Shown here one piece after another: positions 18,768 through 28,867 of a DNA stretch of 64,000 nucleotides (position 1 is the stretch's first letter; every line of letters begins with the position of its first letter). A model generated the notes under the pieces. That model was not told the origin of the DNA and searched no databases. It saw only the letters and a list, made by a program, of their open reading frames with translations. The position numbers and the translations under genes are program-made. Source of the stretch: Tabrizicola sp. TH137 (GTDB lineage: Bacteria; Pseudomonadota; Alphaproteobacteria; Rhodobacterales; Rhodobacteraceae); the NCBI RefSeq assembly GCF_002855575.1, contig NZ_PKRQ01000004.1, positions 310,001 through 374,000 on the forward strand. The letters are read 5' to 3'.

Positions 18768-19924
18768 ACCCTTTCGATGGCTATGGAAATGCCCTGCCCG
18801 CCGCCGATGCACATGGTGAGGAGCGCAGTCCCCTGCCCCGTGCGTTCCAGCGCGTGCAGCGCCTTGACGGCGAGGATGGCCCCGGTGGCCCCGACGGGAT
18901 GGCCCAGTGCGATGGCCCCGCCTGACGGGTTCACCTTCGCGGGGTCGAGGTTCAGGGCGCGGGAGACGGCGAGGGCCTGGGCGGCGAAGGCTTCGTTGCT
19001 TTCGACAAGGTCGAAATCCTGCGGGCGCATGCCGAGTTTGGCGCAGAGGGCCTGCGTGGCGGGGATGGGGCCAAGGCCCATCACGCGCGGGTCCACGCCT
19101 GCGATGGCATAGCCCATGATGCGGGCACGGGCGCCGTCGCGCTTGCCTTTGGACAGGATCAGGGCGGCGGCCCCGTCATTGATGCCGGAGGCATTGCCTG
19201 CGGTCACGGTGCCATCCTTCTGGAAGACGGGTTTCAAGGCGGCGAGTGCGTCAAGCGAGGTGGCCTTGGGGTGTTCGTCGCGGTCGAAGATGACGGGGCC
19301 CTTGCGGGACGGAACCTCGACCGGGGTGATTTCGGCGGTGAACCAGCCTTCTGCCAGGGCGCGGGCGGCGCGGGTCTGGCTTTCCAGGGCGAAGGCATCC
19401 TGATCGGCGCGGGTGATCCCGTGCTGGGCGGCGACGTTTTCCGCCGTGACGCCCATGTGACCCGTGCCGAAGGGACAGGTCAGCGCGCCGGTCATCATGT
19501 CCACGGCGCGGGTGTCGCCCATCCTGGTGCCGAAGCGCGCGGCGGGCAGGGTGTGGGGGGAGCGGGACATGCATTCCGACCCGCCGACGAGGGCGAGGTC
19601 GGCATCGCCGAGCATCAGCGCCTGCGCGCCGGAGACGATGGCCTGAAGCCCGGAGCCGCAGAGGCGGTTGACGTTCATCGCAGGGGTTCCTTCGGGGAGG
19701 CCCGCCTGCATGGCGGCGACACGGGAGAGATACATGTCGCGCGGTTCGGTGTTGATGACATGGCCGAAGACGGTGGTGCCGATGGCGGCAGGGTCGATGC
19801 CCGCGCGGGAGATGGCGGCGCGGGCGGCGGTGGTGGCAAGGTCGATGGGGGACAGGCCTGCCAGAGACCCGCCAAAGGTGCCGATGGCGGTGCGCGCGCC
19901 GGAAAGGATGTGGATGTCGGTCAT
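18764..19924 (-). CDS. Acetyl-CoA acyltransferase (thiolase)
   Basis: A 386-residue thiolase with all catalytic motifs: nucleophilic Cys in [11 protein letters not shown] (about residue 88), [18 protein letters not shown] (catalytic His) and CIGGGQG near the C-terminus. The family condenses or cleaves beta-ketoacyl-CoA. Whether it serves acetoacetyl-CoA/PHB synthesis or degradation is not decidable from sequence alone. Start ATG 19924 ([15 protein letters not shown]) fits the family and follows the CAGGGCAGGGGGC element. It is a stand-alone gene, divergent from an MFS transporter. Confidence 0.9.
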   Translation of the reverse strand: MTDIHILSGARTAIGTFGGSLAGLSPIDLATTAARAAISRAGIDPAAIGTTVFGHVINTEPRDMYLSRVAAMQAGLPEGTPAMNVNRLCGSGLQAIVSGAQALMLGDADLALVGGSECMSRSPHTLPAARFGTRMGDTRAVDMMTGALTCPFGTGHMGVTAENVAAQHGITRADQDAFALESQTRAARALAEGWFTAEITPVEVPSRKGPVIFDRDEHPKATSLDALAALKPVFQKDGTVTAGNASGINDGAAALILSKGKRDGARARIMGYAIAGVDPRVMGLGPIPATQALCAKLGMRPQDFDLVESNEAFAAQALAVSRALNLDPAKVNPSGGAIALGHPVGATGAILAVKALHALERTGQGTALLTMCIGGGQGISIAIERV

Positions 19925-20047
19925 GTTCGCCCCCTGCCCTGTCTTGAGGCGCAGGATGGCATGGCTTGGGCGGGGATGCATGGGTGACGTCGCGTTGCGA
20001 CGCCCCCGTGCCGCGGCAATTGACAGTTCCGGACTGGCGGGAGACAT

Positions 20048-21193
20048 GTGCCGCGACCCTCCTTCCGAGAGATTGAATTGGCTTCGCTTCTTCGCACCCA
20101 TGCCGCGCTGCTGTTTGCAGGGATCGCTACCTTCGCGCTGATGGGGGCGGGGCAGTCGCTCTATGGTCCGGCCTTGCCCGCCTTCGCGCGGGAATTCGGG
20201 CTGAGCGTGGCGCAGGCGGGATGGCTGATCTCGGCGTTGTGGATCGGGTCGGCCCTGGGCGTGGCACTGATGTTCTTCCGGGGGCGGCATGTGACGCCGC
20301 GCCATGCGCTGGGGGTGATGGTCGTCGGATCGGCGATCATTGCCAGCGGGATCGGCTGGTGGCCGACGCTGGCGGGATCGGTGATCTTCGGCATGGGGTA
20401 TGGGATTTCGACGGTGGTGTTCAATCCGCGCGTACTGCGCGCCTTCGGGGCGAAGGGGCCGTCTATGGTGAGCCTCTTGAACGCGATGTTCGCGGTGGGG
20501 GCGATTGCGGCACCCCTGGCCTTTGTCGCCATCGGATCGAACCCGCATCTGGCCTTTGCGGCAGTGGCGGTGATCGCCGGGGTGATCTGGCTGGCGGCCG
20601 GAACCACCGGGCGGGACGAGGAAGAGGCGGGGCGGGTCGCGTCGAAACCCTATCGTTTCCGCGCGGGATTGCTGTGTTTCGGGGTGGTCTGCATCGGGGT
20701 GGAGGCCTGTCTGATCGGGCTTGGCCCCACTGCGCTGATCACGGCGGGGGCGAGCGAGGAGACGGCGGCGCGGGCGCTTTCGGGGTTCTTCGTGGCCTTC
20801 CTGATCGCGCGGACGGCGCTGGTCTTTGTGGCGCATCTGGTGCCGCCCTTCGCCATCTATGCGGGGGCGATGGTCGGGGCGGCGCTCTGCGCCATCGGGG
20901 CGGTCCTGTTGCCGCCCGTTCCCTTCTTCATGGCGATGGGGGCCTTTGCGGGGTTGTTCTTCCCCGGCTTTTTCGTGACCGCGTCGCGGGTGATGGGGGA
21001 TGACCCACGGGTGACGCCGACGATCATTGCGGCGGGATTGGTGGGGGGCATCTCTTCGCCCGTCATCCTGGGCTGGCTGGTCGAGGGGATGGGGGAGCGC
21101 GGGTTCTTCCAGATCATAGCCGGGCTGACGCTGGCGACGGCGCTGGTGGCGTTGGCACTGCTGCGGCGGGTGAATGCCGAGGCGCAGGGGTAA
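20048..21193 (+). CDS. MFS transporter (about 12 TM, substrate unknown)
   Basis: A 381-residue major facilitator protein with about 12 hydrophobic segments. The first half has [25 protein letters not shown], typical of drug/sugar-type MFS N-termini, and a cytoplasmic basic loop ([10 protein letters not shown]). It starts with GTG 20048, preceded by a GGGAGA SD; the overlapping ATG two bases earlier is out of frame. No neighbouring catabolic genes hint at the substrate. It ends directly against the convergent DUF2585 gene with no gap. Confidence 0.8.
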   Translation: MPRPSFREIELASLLRTHAALLFAGIATFALMGAGQSLYGPALPAFAREFGLSVAQAGWLISALWIGSALGVALMFFRGRHVTPRHALGVMVVGSAIIASGIGWWPTLAGSVIFGMGYGISTVVFNPRVLRAFGAKGPSMVSLLNAMFAVGAIAAPLAFVAIGSNPHLAFAAVAVIAGVIWLAAGTTGRDEEEAGRVASKPYRFRAGLLCFGVVCIGVEACLIGLGPTALITAGASEETAARALSGFFVAFLIARTALVFVAHLVPPFAIYAGAMVGAALCAIGAVLLPPVPFFMAMGAFAGLFFPGFFVTASRVMGDDPRVTPTIIAAGLVGGISSPVILGWLVEGMGERGFFQIIAGLTLATALVALALLRRVNAEAQG

Positions 21194-21751
21194 TCATCCC
21201 GCCTGCCAGGCCTTTACCGCATCGAGCGGCCAGAGCAGCATGAGGATGTTGAGGGCGAGGCCGTCACGGATGAGCCATGTGGTCACGGCCTCGAAGAAGA
21301 TCACGAGGGCGGCGGAGGCCCAGACCGGCAGGATGCGGGCGAGGAAGAAGCCTGCGATCATGGCGAGGATGTCGGCCACGGAATTGAGGACGCTGTCGCC
21401 GTAGTAATCCAGCGCGATGGTGACGGACCGGTAGCGTTCGATCACGGTTTCGGAGTTCTCCACGATCTCCCACGCCGCTTCGATCAGGGTGGCGAGGGTG
21501 AGCCGCCAGGCAAAGGAGAGGCGGCGGGCGGTCAGGTGGAGCAGGCCGTAGAAGAGCAGGCCGTGGATCAGATGCGAGGGGGTGTACCAATCCGTCAGGT
21601 GCTGCGAATTCTCGGAACTGACGGTTTCGCCGTGCCAGAGTTTGACATAGCCGCAGGCGCAGATCGGCACGCGCCCGACCTGCCAGAGCCAGAAGGCCGC
21701 CAAGGCGATGATGGCGAGGGTCAGGACATGGGGAAGGCGGCTGTCGGTCAT
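21194..21751 (-). CDS. DUF2585 (UPF0314) membrane protein
   Basis: A 185-residue protein with about five hydrophobic segments. The signature is Cys-rich near the start (ICACGYVKLWHG, about residues 30-41), then SQHLTDWYTPSHLIHG and AWEIVENSETVIERYR with a conserved Asp/Gly segment DYYGDSVLNSVADI. This combination is characteristic of UPF0314, found mostly in alphaproteobacteria; function unknown. Polar, charged residues inside the membrane (His, Glu) hint at an enzyme or metal site, but this is inference. Confidence 0.8.
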   Translation of the reverse strand: MTDSRLPHVLTLAIIALAAFWLWQVGRVPICACGYVKLWHGETVSSENSQHLTDWYTPSHLIHGLLFYGLLHLTARRLSFAWRLTLATLIEAAWEIVENSETVIERYRSVTIALDYYGDSVLNSVADILAMIAGFFLARILPVWASAALVIFFEAVTTWLIRDGLALNILMLLWPLDAVKAWQAG

Positions 21752-21840
21752 GGGGCACCCTGTCGGTTCTGTGCAGAAAAGCCGAAATGGCGGGGGCTGT
21801 CACCACTGGTCATGCGCGCGAGGCGGGTTAGGTCTGGTGC

Positions 21841-22047
21841 ATGAGCAAGTATGGACCCACGCGCGGCGAACATCTGTTCCGCCTTGTCTTTTCGATCTTC
21901 GGGCTGGGCTGCATCGGCGTCCTGTTTGCCGTGCGCGGCGTGCCGAAGGGGCCGGGGCTGGTGGAGGTGGTGGGGATCGCCGGGGCGTTCTTTGCCGGGA
22001 CGGCGGTGCTGTCGGCAAGGGCCCTGTTGCGCCGGGATCAGGGCTGA
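21841..22047 (+). CDS. Small two-TM membrane protein, unknown
   Basis: A 68-residue ORF (MSKYGPTRGEHLFRLVFS) with two hydrophobic segments (about 13-30 and 40-58) separated by a short polar loop. It occupies the space between two minus-strand genes and overlaps the 3' end of the convergent phosphoesterase by 10 bases. Codon usage looks coding (third-position GC high), but the RBS is weak. It resembles nothing I can name; moderate confidence that it is real. Confidence 0.55.
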   Translation: MSKYGPTRGEHLFRLVFSIFGLGCIGVLFAVRGVPKGPGLVEVVGIAGAFFAGTAVLSARALLRRDQG

Positions 22048-22772
22048 AGCGGTTCGCGGCCCCAGTCGGTGAGCAGCCAGACATCACGACCTTCGATCAC
22101 CACAGCGGTCAGGGGGCCACCATAGGCGGCGGAACTGTCGATGTTCAGGCGGTTGCCGTAATGGGTGGGATGGTCGAGCGCGGTATGGCCGTGGACCACA
22201 AGGAAGCCGTGATCGCGGGTGTCTTCGAGGAAGCCGCCGCGTATCCAGACGAGATCGGTTTCGGTCTGGGCGGGCATCGGGATGCCGGGGCGGATGCCCG
22301 CATGGACGAAGACACATTCGCCGCGCTGGTGCCAGGTCGGGCGGCTGTCGAGGAAGATGCGGTGGGCTTCGGGGACGGCTTCTACCGCCTCGGAATGGAC
22401 AGGGACGAGGGGGCGGTCGGCGGCACTTCTGACGCCATATGAGGCAAGGGTGGCCGCCCCGCCAAGGCGGGGATGGAGCCAGGAGAGTTCGGCGCGCAGA
22501 CCCTCTTCCGGTTCGAACGGGTCGCGCAGGAAACGGGTGAACATGCGGTCATGGTTGCCCTTGAGGGTGACCCAGTTCTCGCCCCGTTCGGTCCCCTTGG
22601 CGAGGTAATCGACGACGCCGCGGCAATCGGGGCCGCGATCCACGTAATCGCCCAGATGGATGACAGGCGCGTCATGGTCGCCGGTCTGGCGGCGGTCTTC
22701 GGCGATCAGGTCATGGGCATGCAGGAGCAGGTCGAGATGGCCGTGAATGTCGCCTATGGCGTAGCTGCGCAT
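22038..22772 (-). CDS. Metallophosphoesterase (PPP-family serine/threonine phosphatase/ApaH-like)
   Basis: A 244-residue protein with the full calcineurin-like metal-binding set: GDIHGHLD (residue 7 on), GDYVDRGPD (about 41-49), LKGNHDRM (about 69-76), and later His residues in FVHAGIRPG and VVHGHTALDHP. This matches bacterial PPP-type phosphatases of the PrpA/ApaH kind; it could act on phosphoproteins or dinucleoside polyphosphates. Start ATG 22772. It is a single gene upstream-adjacent to serA on the same strand (112-base gap). Confidence 0.85.
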   Translation of the reverse strand: MRSYAIGDIHGHLDLLLHAHDLIAEDRRQTGDHDAPVIHLGDYVDRGPDCRGVVDYLAKGTERGENWVTLKGNHDRMFTRFLRDPFEPEEGLRAELSWLHPRLGGAATLASYGVRSAADRPLVPVHSEAVEAVPEAHRIFLDSRPTWHQRGECVFVHAGIRPGIPMPAQTETDLVWIRGGFLEDTRDHGFLVVHGHTALDHPTHYGNRLNIDSSAAYGGPLTAVVIEGRDVWLLTDWGREPLQP

Positions 22773-22883
22773 CGTGCCTGTCCGGGGTTGTGGAACGGGT
22801 CCGGGCCGTGAGGCCCGGACCTTGGGATAGGGGACGGGCCGGGGATAGGCAAGGGAGGCCCTGCCCGTCCCGGCCCTGCGCCG

Positions 22884-24479
22884 TCAGGCCACGTCGAATT
22901 CCAGCGGCTTGACCTGCTGGAACATGCCGGTGGATTCCAGCGTTTCCACGACCTTGGGGTCGATCGGCTGGTCGAGGTAGAGGATGGCGATGGCATCCTG
23001 CCCGACGCCGGAGCGGCCCAGGGTAAAGTTCGCGATGTTGACGTTGTTCTTGCCCATGGTCATGCCGAGAAGACCGATGATGCCCGGCACGTCTTCGTTC
23101 GTGGTGTAGAGCATGTGGCGGCCGATTTCGGCGTCGATGTTGATGCCCTTGATCTGGATGAAGCGCGGCTTGCCATCCGAGAAGCAGGTGCCGGCGACGG
23201 AGCGTTCGCGTTTGTCGGTGACCATGGTCACCTTGATATAGGCGTCGAAAACGCCGGTCTTTTCCTGACGGGTGGTGGAGATCTGGATGCCGCGTTCCTT
23301 GGCCACCACGGGGGCGGAGACGAGGTTGACGTCGGGATTGTGCGCCTTGAGGACGCCCGCGATGACCGACTGGTTCAGCGCGGCGAGGTTCATCTCGGCC
23401 ACCGCGCCATCATAGAGGATGTTGATGGCCTTGATCGGTTCATCCGTCATCTGGCCGATGAAGGCCCCCAGATGCAGGGCGAGTTTCACCCATGGCCCCA
23501 TGACGGCGGCCTCTTCCGCGGTGACATTCGGCATGTTCAGCGCGTTCTGCACCGCGCCGGTCAGCAAGTAGTCGGACATCTGTTCGGCCACTTGCAGGGC
23601 GACGTTTTCCTGCGCCTCGGTCGTGGAGGCGCCGAGATGGGGGGTGCAGACGACATTGGGGTGGTTGAAGAGGACGTTTTCGGTGGCGGGTTCCACCTCG
23701 AACACGTCCAGCGCGGCGGCGGCGACATGGCCTGCATCCAGCGCGTCCTTCAGCGCGGCCTCGTCGATCAACCCGCCGCGGGCGCAGTTGATGATGCGGA
23801 CGCCCTTCTTGGTTTTCGCGAGATTCTCGCGCGACAGGATGTTGCGGGTCTTGTCCGTCAGCGGGACGTGCAGGGTAATGAAATCGGCGCGGGCGAGGAG
23901 GTCATCAAGCTCGACCTTCGTGACGCCGAGTTGCTTGGCGCGTTCTTCCGACAGGAAGGGATCATAGGCCACGACCTTCATCTTCAGGCCCACGGCACGG
24001 TCGCAGACGATGCCGCCGATATTGCCCGCGCCAATGACGCCGAGGGTCTTGTTGAACAGCTCCACCCCCATGAATTTCGACTTTTCCCATTTGCCCGCGT
24101 GGGTGGAGGCGTTGGCCTCGGGGATCTGGCGGGCGATGGAGAACATCATGGCGATGGCATGTTCGGCGGTGGTGATCGAGTTGCCGAAGGGCGTGTTCAT
24201 CACGATGACGCCCTTCTTGGACGCCGCCGGGATATCCACATTGTCCACGCCGATGCCGGCGCGGCCCACGACTTTCAGGTTCGTGGCCTGCTCAAGCAGT
24301 TTTTCGGTGACCTTGGTGGCCGAGCGGATGGCGAGGCCATCATATTGGCCGATCAGTTCGGCCAGCTTTTCCTTGTCCTTGCCGAGTTTCGGCATGTAGT
24401 CCACTTCGACACCGCGGTCGCGGAAGATCTGGACGGCGGTTTCGGAGAGTTCGTCGGAGACGAGAACGCGGGGGGCCAT
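22884..24479 (-). CDS. serA: D-3-phosphoglycerate dehydrogenase SerA
   Basis: A 531-residue long-form PGDH catalysing the first step of serine synthesis (3-phosphoglycerate to 3-phosphohydroxypyruvate, NAD-linked). It has the Rossmann motif GVIGAGNIGGIV (about 145-156), catalytic Arg/Glu/His regions (INCARGGLIDE, TPHLGAST), an ASB domain (about 320-450) and a C-terminal ACT domain (VPGIIGLLGMTMGKNNVNIA). The ACT domain allows serine feedback in some members. Start ATG 24479 (MAPRVLVSDELSE) with an upstream purine run. It follows serC after 64 bases, a serC-serA operon. Confidence 0.95.
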   Translation of the reverse strand: MAPRVLVSDELSETAVQIFRDRGVEVDYMPKLGKDKEKLAELIGQYDGLAIRSATKVTEKLLEQATNLKVVGRAGIGVDNVDIPAASKKGVIVMNTPFGNSITTAEHAIAMMFSIARQIPEANASTHAGKWEKSKFMGVELFNKTLGVIGAGNIGGIVCDRAVGLKMKVVAYDPFLSEERAKQLGVTKVELDDLLARADFITLHVPLTDKTRNILSRENLAKTKKGVRIINCARGGLIDEAALKDALDAGHVAAAALDVFEVEPATENVLFNHPNVVCTPHLGASTTEAQENVALQVAEQMSDYLLTGAVQNALNMPNVTAEEAAVMGPWVKLALHLGAFIGQMTDEPIKAINILYDGAVAEMNLAALNQSVIAGVLKAHNPDVNLVSAPVVAKERGIQISTTRQEKTGVFDAYIKVTMVTDKRERSVAGTCFSDGKPRFIQIKGINIDAEIGRHMLYTTNEDVPGIIGLLGMTMGKNNVNIANFTLGRSGVGQDAIAILYLDQPIDPKVVETLESTGMFQQVKPLEFDVA

Positions 24480-24543
24480 TTTGGGCTCCATTTCAATGAG
24501 TTGTCGGGGGAAAGGTAGGGCGGGGTTCACCCCGCCGTCCCGG

Positions 24544-25701
24544 TCAGGCAGCCTGCGCCAGTGCGGCGATCTCGGCCTCGAAGGCATGGGCGATCCAGGG
24601 CATTAGGGCTGCGACATCGGCGGTTTCGACCGTCGATCCGCACCAGATGCGCAGGCCGGGGGGGGCGTCGCGATAAGCGCCCACGTCATAGGCCACGCCT
24701 GCCTTTTCCAGCCGCTTGGCCACGGCCTTGGCAAAGGCCGCGCCATCGGTGATGCGGGGATCGGTGAATTTGAGGCAAACGCTGGTGGTCGAGGCCGTGG
24801 CGGGGTCTTCCGCAAGGTTCGCGATCCACGGGTTGGCGGCGCAGAAATCCCAGACGGTGCGGGCGTTTGCCTCGGCCCGCGCGATGAGGCCCTTGAGGCC
24901 GCCCACGGATTTCGCCCATTTCAGCGCGACGAGGTAATCTTCCACCGCCAGCATGGACGGCGTGTTGATCGTCTCGCCCAGGAAGATGCCGTCGATCAGC
25001 TTGCCCTTCGATGTCAGGCGGAAGATTTTCGGCAGCGGCCAGGCGGGGGTGTAGGTTTCCAGACGTTCCACCGCGCGGGGCGACAGGATGAGCATGCCAT
25101 GCGCCCCTTCGCCGCCCAGCACCTTTTGCCAGGAGAAGGTGGTGACGTCGAGCTTGTCCCAGGGCAGGTCCATCGCGAAGGCGGCGGAGGTGGCGTCGCA
25201 GATGGTAAGCCCTTGGCGGTTCGCGGGAATTGCGTCGCCATTCGGGACGCGGACGCCGGAGGTGGTGCCGTTCCAGGTGAAGACGACATCGGCGTCGAAA
25301 TCGACGGTGGCAAGGTCCACGATCTGGCCATAGGGGGCCTTTTTCACGGTGGCGTCGAGCTTGAGCTGTTTCACCGCGTCGGTGACCCAGCCTTCGCCGA
25401 AGGATTCCCAGGCCAGCATTTCCACGGGGCGGGCACCGAGCATCGTCCACATCGCCATTTCGACGGCGCCGGTGTCGGAGCCGGGGACGATGCCGATGCG
25501 GTAATCGGCGGGGACGCCGAGGATTTCGCGGGTGAGGTCGATGGCTTCCTGCAACTTCGCCTTGCCGACTGCGGCGCGGTGCGAGCGGCCGAGGGGCGCG
25601 TCGGCGAGGTGGTTCAGGGTGAAGCCGGGGATCTTGGCGCAGGGGCCAGAGGAGAAGCGCGGATTGGCCGGGCGCTTGGCCGGCGGGGTCAGGTCTGTCA
25701 T
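24544..25701 (-). CDS. serC: Phosphoserine aminotransferase SerC
   Basis: A 385-residue PLP enzyme of the alphaproteobacterial SerC type, converting 3-phosphohydroxypyruvate to phosphoserine with glutamate. Visible: N-terminal [29 protein letters not shown], and the PLP lysine in [15 protein letters not shown]. Start ATG 25701 lies 2 bases after a small hairpin that contains the SD, part of a probable serC RNA element. serA follows on the same strand; serB is divergent 150 bases upstream, so the serine pathway is complete at one locus. Confidence 0.95.
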   Translation of the reverse strand: MTDLTPPAKRPANPRFSSGPCAKIPGFTLNHLADAPLGRSHRAAVGKAKLQEAIDLTREILGVPADYRIGIVPGSDTGAVEMAMWTMLGARPVEMLAWESFGEGWVTDAVKQLKLDATVKKAPYGQIVDLATVDFDADVVFTWNGTTSGVRVPNGDAIPANRQGLTICDATSAAFAMDLPWDKLDVTTFSWQKVLGGEGAHGMLILSPRAVERLETYTPAWPLPKIFRLTSKGKLIDGIFLGETINTPSMLAVEDYLVALKWAKSVGGLKGLIARAEANARTVWDFCAANPWIANLAEDPATASTTSVCLKFTDPRITDGAAFAKAVAKRLEKAGVAYDVGAYRDAPPGLRIWCGSTVETADVAALMPWIAHAFEAEIAALAQAA

Positions 25702-25702
25702 G

Positions 25703-25741
25703 GTAGCCTTCCAGCTAAAAGCCCTTCGTTGGGGAAGGGTG
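25703..25741 (-). ncRNA. Probable serC RNA element (5' leader of serC)
   Basis: Directly upstream of serC the minus strand forms two small hairpins: CCCTTC/GAAGGG (25734-25739 with 25722-25727) and TAGC/GCTA (25714-25717 with 25704-25707). The loop of the second carries GGAAG, which is the serC SD. The layout (two hairpins right before a serC-serA operon in an alphaproteobacterium) matches the described serC motif. The effector is unknown for this motif. I infer identity from layout, not from an alignment. Confidence 0.6.
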
Positions 25742-25851
25742 TCCCGCCGCCGGGGATAGCGGGGCGAGCGGGCTGGCACAAGCGGGAAAATTGCCCTAAA
25801 GCGGCGCAACGTCGCGCGAAAGCGACGGGTTTGTCCACTATCGGAAACTTC

Positions 25852-26727
25852 ATGTTCATCGCGACCCTGCTGACCAACCCGCAAACCCCGATCCTTGAAC
25901 GCGCCACGGTAGAGGCGGTGCGGAATGCCTGGGGGGGAGGCGATGCGATCTGGCTGGAACCCGGAGTGGCGGCGGAATTTCCTTTGGAAACCATGCCGTT
26001 GAACCACTGGGAGGTGTGGGAGGGGTTGCAATCCCTGCGCGTCGATCTGGTGGTGCAGGCGGCGGAGGGGCGGCGCAAGCGGGTGCTGCTGGCCGACATG
26101 GATTCCACGATGATCGAGCAGGAATGCATCGACGAGTTGGCGGATGAGGCCGGGGTCGGGGCGCGGGTGGCCGAGATCACGCGCCGGGCGATGAACGGGG
26201 AGCTGGATTTCGAGGCGGCGCTGAAGGAGCGGGTGGGGTTGTTGAAGGGCCTGCCGGTGGCGGTGATCGACCGGGTGATCCGGGACCGGATCACGCTGAT
26301 GCCGGGGGGGCCTGCGCTGGTGGCCACGATGAGGGCGAACGGGGCCTATGCGGCGCTGGTGTCGGGGGGGTTCACGGCGTTCACGGCGAAAATCGCGGCG
26401 GTGCTGGGGTTCGATGAGAACCGGGCCAACACATTGAATTCTATTGGTGATCTTCTGGATGGGACGGTGGCAGAACCGATCCTGGGCCGTCAGGCCAAGG
26501 TGGATGCGCTGGAGGACATTACCAAAAGGTTAAGCCTGTCGGAGCGCGAAGTCCTGGCCGTGGGGGATGGGGCGAATGATCTGGGGATGCTGAAACGCGC
26601 CGGAGCGGGGGTGGCGCTGCATGCCAAGCCGGTGGTGGCTGCGGAATGCGACATCCGCATCAACCACGGGGACCTGACGGCGCTGCTGTTCCTCCAGGGG
26701 TATCGGCGCGAGGAGTTTGTGGCGTGA
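25852..26727 (+). CDS. serB: Phosphoserine phosphatase SerB
   Basis: A 291-residue HAD phosphatase, last step of serine synthesis. It shows the nucleophile motif [13 protein letters not shown] (about residues 82-94), SGGFTAF (motif II region), and [10 protein letters not shown] (motif III/IV, about 240-249), plus a short N-terminal ACT-like domain. Start ATG 25852 ([10 protein letters not shown]). Divergent from serC; the 110-base gap holds both promoters and a small hairpin near 25811-25826. The GNAT gene overlaps its 3' end by 4 bases. Confidence 0.95.
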   Translation: MFIATLLTNPQTPILERATVEAVRNAWGGGDAIWLEPGVAAEFPLETMPLNHWEVWEGLQSLRVDLVVQAAEGRRKRVLLADMDSTMIEQECIDELADEAGVGARVAEITRRAMNGELDFEAALKERVGLLKGLPVAVIDRVIRDRITLMPGGPALVATMRANGAYAALVSGGFTAFTAKIAAVLGFDENRANTLNSIGDLLDGTVAEPILGRQAKVDALEDITKRLSLSEREVLAVGDGANDLGMLKRAGAGVALHAKPVVAAECDIRINHGDLTALLFLQGYRREEFVA

Positions 26728-27200
26728 TCATCCGTCCGGCACGGCCGGAAGATGCCGCCGCGATGGCCGACTTGCAGAACAAGATCATCCGGATCGGCGG
26801 GACGACCGCCTATCAGACCGAGCGGAGTGTCGAGGCGGTGCGGGATTACATAGACGGCGCGGGGGCGATCTGCTGTTTCGTGGCAGAGGCAGAGGGGCGG
26901 CTGATCGGGTTTCAGGCGCTGGGCGTCTGGCCGGGATTGCCGGAGGGATGGGGCGATATCGGCACTTTTGTTGAGCCTGAGGTGCAGGCGAAGGGAACGG
27001 GGCGCGCGCTGTTCGCGGCGACCTGTGCCGCAGCGCGGGCGGCGGGGCTGGAAACGATCAACGCCACGATCAGGGCCGACAATGCGCCGGGGCTGGCCTT
27101 CTATGCGCGGCAGGGGTTCCGCGACTACGGGCAGGAGCCCGAGTTCCGCCTTCTGGACGGGCAATGCGTGGGGCGTGTGCATCGGCGGTTCGATCTTTGA
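26724..27200 (+). CDS. GNAT-family N-acetyltransferase (phosphinothricin-acetyltransferase-like)
   Basis: A 158-residue acetyltransferase with GNAT motifs: [21 protein letters not shown] at the start, FVEPEVQAKGTGRALFAA (acetyl-CoA binding, Q/R-x-x-G-x-G/A pattern) and C-terminal ADNAPGLAFYARQGFRDYG. This resembles Pat/YncA-type enzymes; substrate unknown. It begins with GTG 26724, overlapping the serB stop by 4 bases (GTGA), so the two are translationally coupled. The coupling with serB is an arrangement to note, not proof of a shared pathway. Confidence 0.8.
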   Translation: MIIRPARPEDAAAMADLQNKIIRIGGTTAYQTERSVEAVRDYIDGAGAICCFVAEAEGRLIGFQALGVWPGLPEGWGDIGTFVEPEVQAKGTGRALFAATCAAARAAGLETINATIRADNAPGLAFYARQGFRDYGQEPEFRLLDGQCVGRVHRRFDL

Positions 27201-27259
27201 TACAAGGGGCGACCCATGCAGGATGGCGGTTGACCCTTAACCGGAGGTAAGCGCGGCGC

Positions 27260-27940
27260 TCAGTTGGCCGGGGCGTCGGGGGTGAGGAAACCGGCTTCCT
27301 CCATCTCTTTCCGGGTGGGATACCACATCGTTCCCATGCCGCGGGAGACGACATTCACCGCGAAATCGGCGCTGACGCCATGGGCGAGGAAATGCGCGAT
27401 GAGCTTGTTCGCGTCGCGCTGGCCTTCGTCGTAAACCCATTCCGCGAAAGCGAATTCGTCTTTCCAGCCGCTATCCTCGCGCCAGTCCTGATAGTAGCTG
27501 CGCATCGACTCCACGCCCCAGCCGGAGGGGTGCAGGCCGATGCGGCCGCCCCGGTTCATCCGCCGGTCGGTGCCGGCCACGAAGAGAATGGCGCAGGCAG
27601 AGGCGCATTCGCCTTCCACCTCGGTCTTGAGGCCGTAATCGGCGATGATGGCGGCCATCTCATAGGCGGCTTCGATATAGCCGCCGTCAGAGGTGAGGCG
27701 GAGCGTGTCGATCCGGTCGCCATGCTGCGCGAGAAGGGCGCGGAGGGCGTCGATATCCTCATAGGCGATGTCGCCCACGGTATCGTCGGGGGAGAGGCCG
27801 GAATCGGGGTCGATCAGCGTCGCATCGACGGGAAATTCCGTGTTGTAGATCAATCTGTTGGCATCGAGGGTGAAGCGCGTGTCGGCAAGTGCGGGCGTGG
27901 CGGCGAGGAGCAGGAGGGCAAGCACGGCGGGCAGGGTCAC
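27260..27940 (-). CDS. Exported ClpP/crotonase-fold protein (COG3904-like)
   Basis: A 226-residue protein with signal peptide (MTLPAVLALLLLAATPALAD). The mature part has a ClpP-like core: LTSDGGYIEAAYEMAAII (about 85-102) and ECASACAILFVAGTDR (about 110-125), equivalent to the G-G and nucleophile-Ser regions of SDH-fold periplasmic proteins, then RIGLHPSGW. The Ser in CASACA sits where the nucleophile would be, so it may be a serine hydrolase, but activity of this family is not established. It stands alone, convergent with the GNAT gene. Confidence 0.7.
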   Translation of the reverse strand: MTLPAVLALLLLAATPALADTRFTLDANRLIYNTEFPVDATLIDPDSGLSPDDTVGDIAYEDIDALRALLAQHGDRIDTLRLTSDGGYIEAAYEMAAIIADYGLKTEVEGECASACAILFVAGTDRRMNRGGRIGLHPSGWGVESMRSYYQDWREDSGWKDEFAFAEWVYDEGQRDANKLIAHFLAHGVSADFAVNVVSRGMGTMWYPTRKEMEEAGFLTPDAPAN

Positions 27941-28059
27941 GGGTATCCTCGCGGTCGGAACGGTGGTTTCGGGGGTAGCGTAACCTGCGGGGCGCGGGCT
28001 GCAAAGGGGCTGTGGGGACAGGGGTTTACAATGCGCGGGGGGCGGCGGAAGAAGGCGGG

Positions 28060-28827
28060 ATGATCTTCGAGGTTGCCACCCATCTTGCCCTTCTTCTGAT
28101 CCTTGCGGCCTTTCTGGCGGGGTTCGTCGATTCCATCGCGGGGGGCGGGGGGCTGATCTCGGTTCCGGCCCTGCTTCTGGCCGGGGCGTCGCCGATCGAA
28201 GCCTTGGCCACCAACAAGTTGCAGGGCACCTTCGGGGCGGCGACGGCGACGGCCACCTATGCGCGGGCGGGGCATGTGCAGCTGCGCGAACAGCTTGGAA
28301 TGGCTGTGATTTCCGCGATTGGCGGGGGGTTGGGGGCGCTGGTGGCGCATCTGGTTCCGGTGGAGGTGCTTCGGGTGGTGATGCCCGTCGTGCTGGTGGC
28401 GGTGGCGCTGTTCTTCGCGTTGAAACCGGGGCTGAGCGATGCGGATCGGGTGGCGCGGATGCGGCCCGGTGTCTTTGCGGTGACGGCGGTGCCTCTGATC
28501 GCGGCCTATGACGGGTTCTTTGGGCCGGGGACGGGGTCGTTCTTCATGCTGGCTTTCGTGATGTTGGCGGGGTTCGGCGTGCTGAAGGCGACGGCGCATA
28601 CGAAGCTGTTGAATTTTGCCAGCAATATCGGGAGTTTGGCCGTATTCATCCCGTCGGGGGCGATGTGGTGGGCGGTGGGGTCCTGCATGGCGGCGGCGCA
28701 GGTTCTGGGGGCGGCGCTGGGGGCAAGGCTGGCGATGCGGGTGGGCGCGCGGCTGATCAAACCGCTACTGGTGGTGGTGTCCACGGGGATGGCGGGGCGG
28801 TTGTTGTGGCAGGCCTTCGCCGGGTGA
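28060..28827 (+). CDS. TauE/SafE family sulfite/sulfonate-type permease
   Basis: A 255-residue protein with about eight hydrophobic segments and the family signature near the N-terminus (GFVDSIAGGGGLISVPALLL, about residues 22-41) and repeated in the second half (DGFFGPGTGSFF). Family members export or import sulfite, sulfoacetate and other organic anions. ATG 28060 is chosen because it starts right before the first membrane segment. No sulfur genes adjoin it, so the substrate stays open. Confidence 0.8.
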   Translation: MIFEVATHLALLLILAAFLAGFVDSIAGGGGLISVPALLLAGASPIEALATNKLQGTFGAATATATYARAGHVQLREQLGMAVISAIGGGLGALVAHLVPVEVLRVVMPVVLVAVALFFALKPGLSDADRVARMRPGVFAVTAVPLIAAYDGFFGPGTGSFFMLAFVMLAGFGVLKATAHTKLLNFASNIGSLAVFIPSGAMWWAVGSCMAAAQVLGAALGARLAMRVGARLIKPLLVVVSTGMAGRLLWQAFAG

Positions 28828-28867
28828 TTTCGGCTTTCGCCGCATGGTGTTGGCCGGAAACGGCTGT

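Noticed and set aside
20022-20047. TTGACA as -35 of the MFS gene at 20048
   Set aside because: No -10 fits in the 20 bases left before the start codon.
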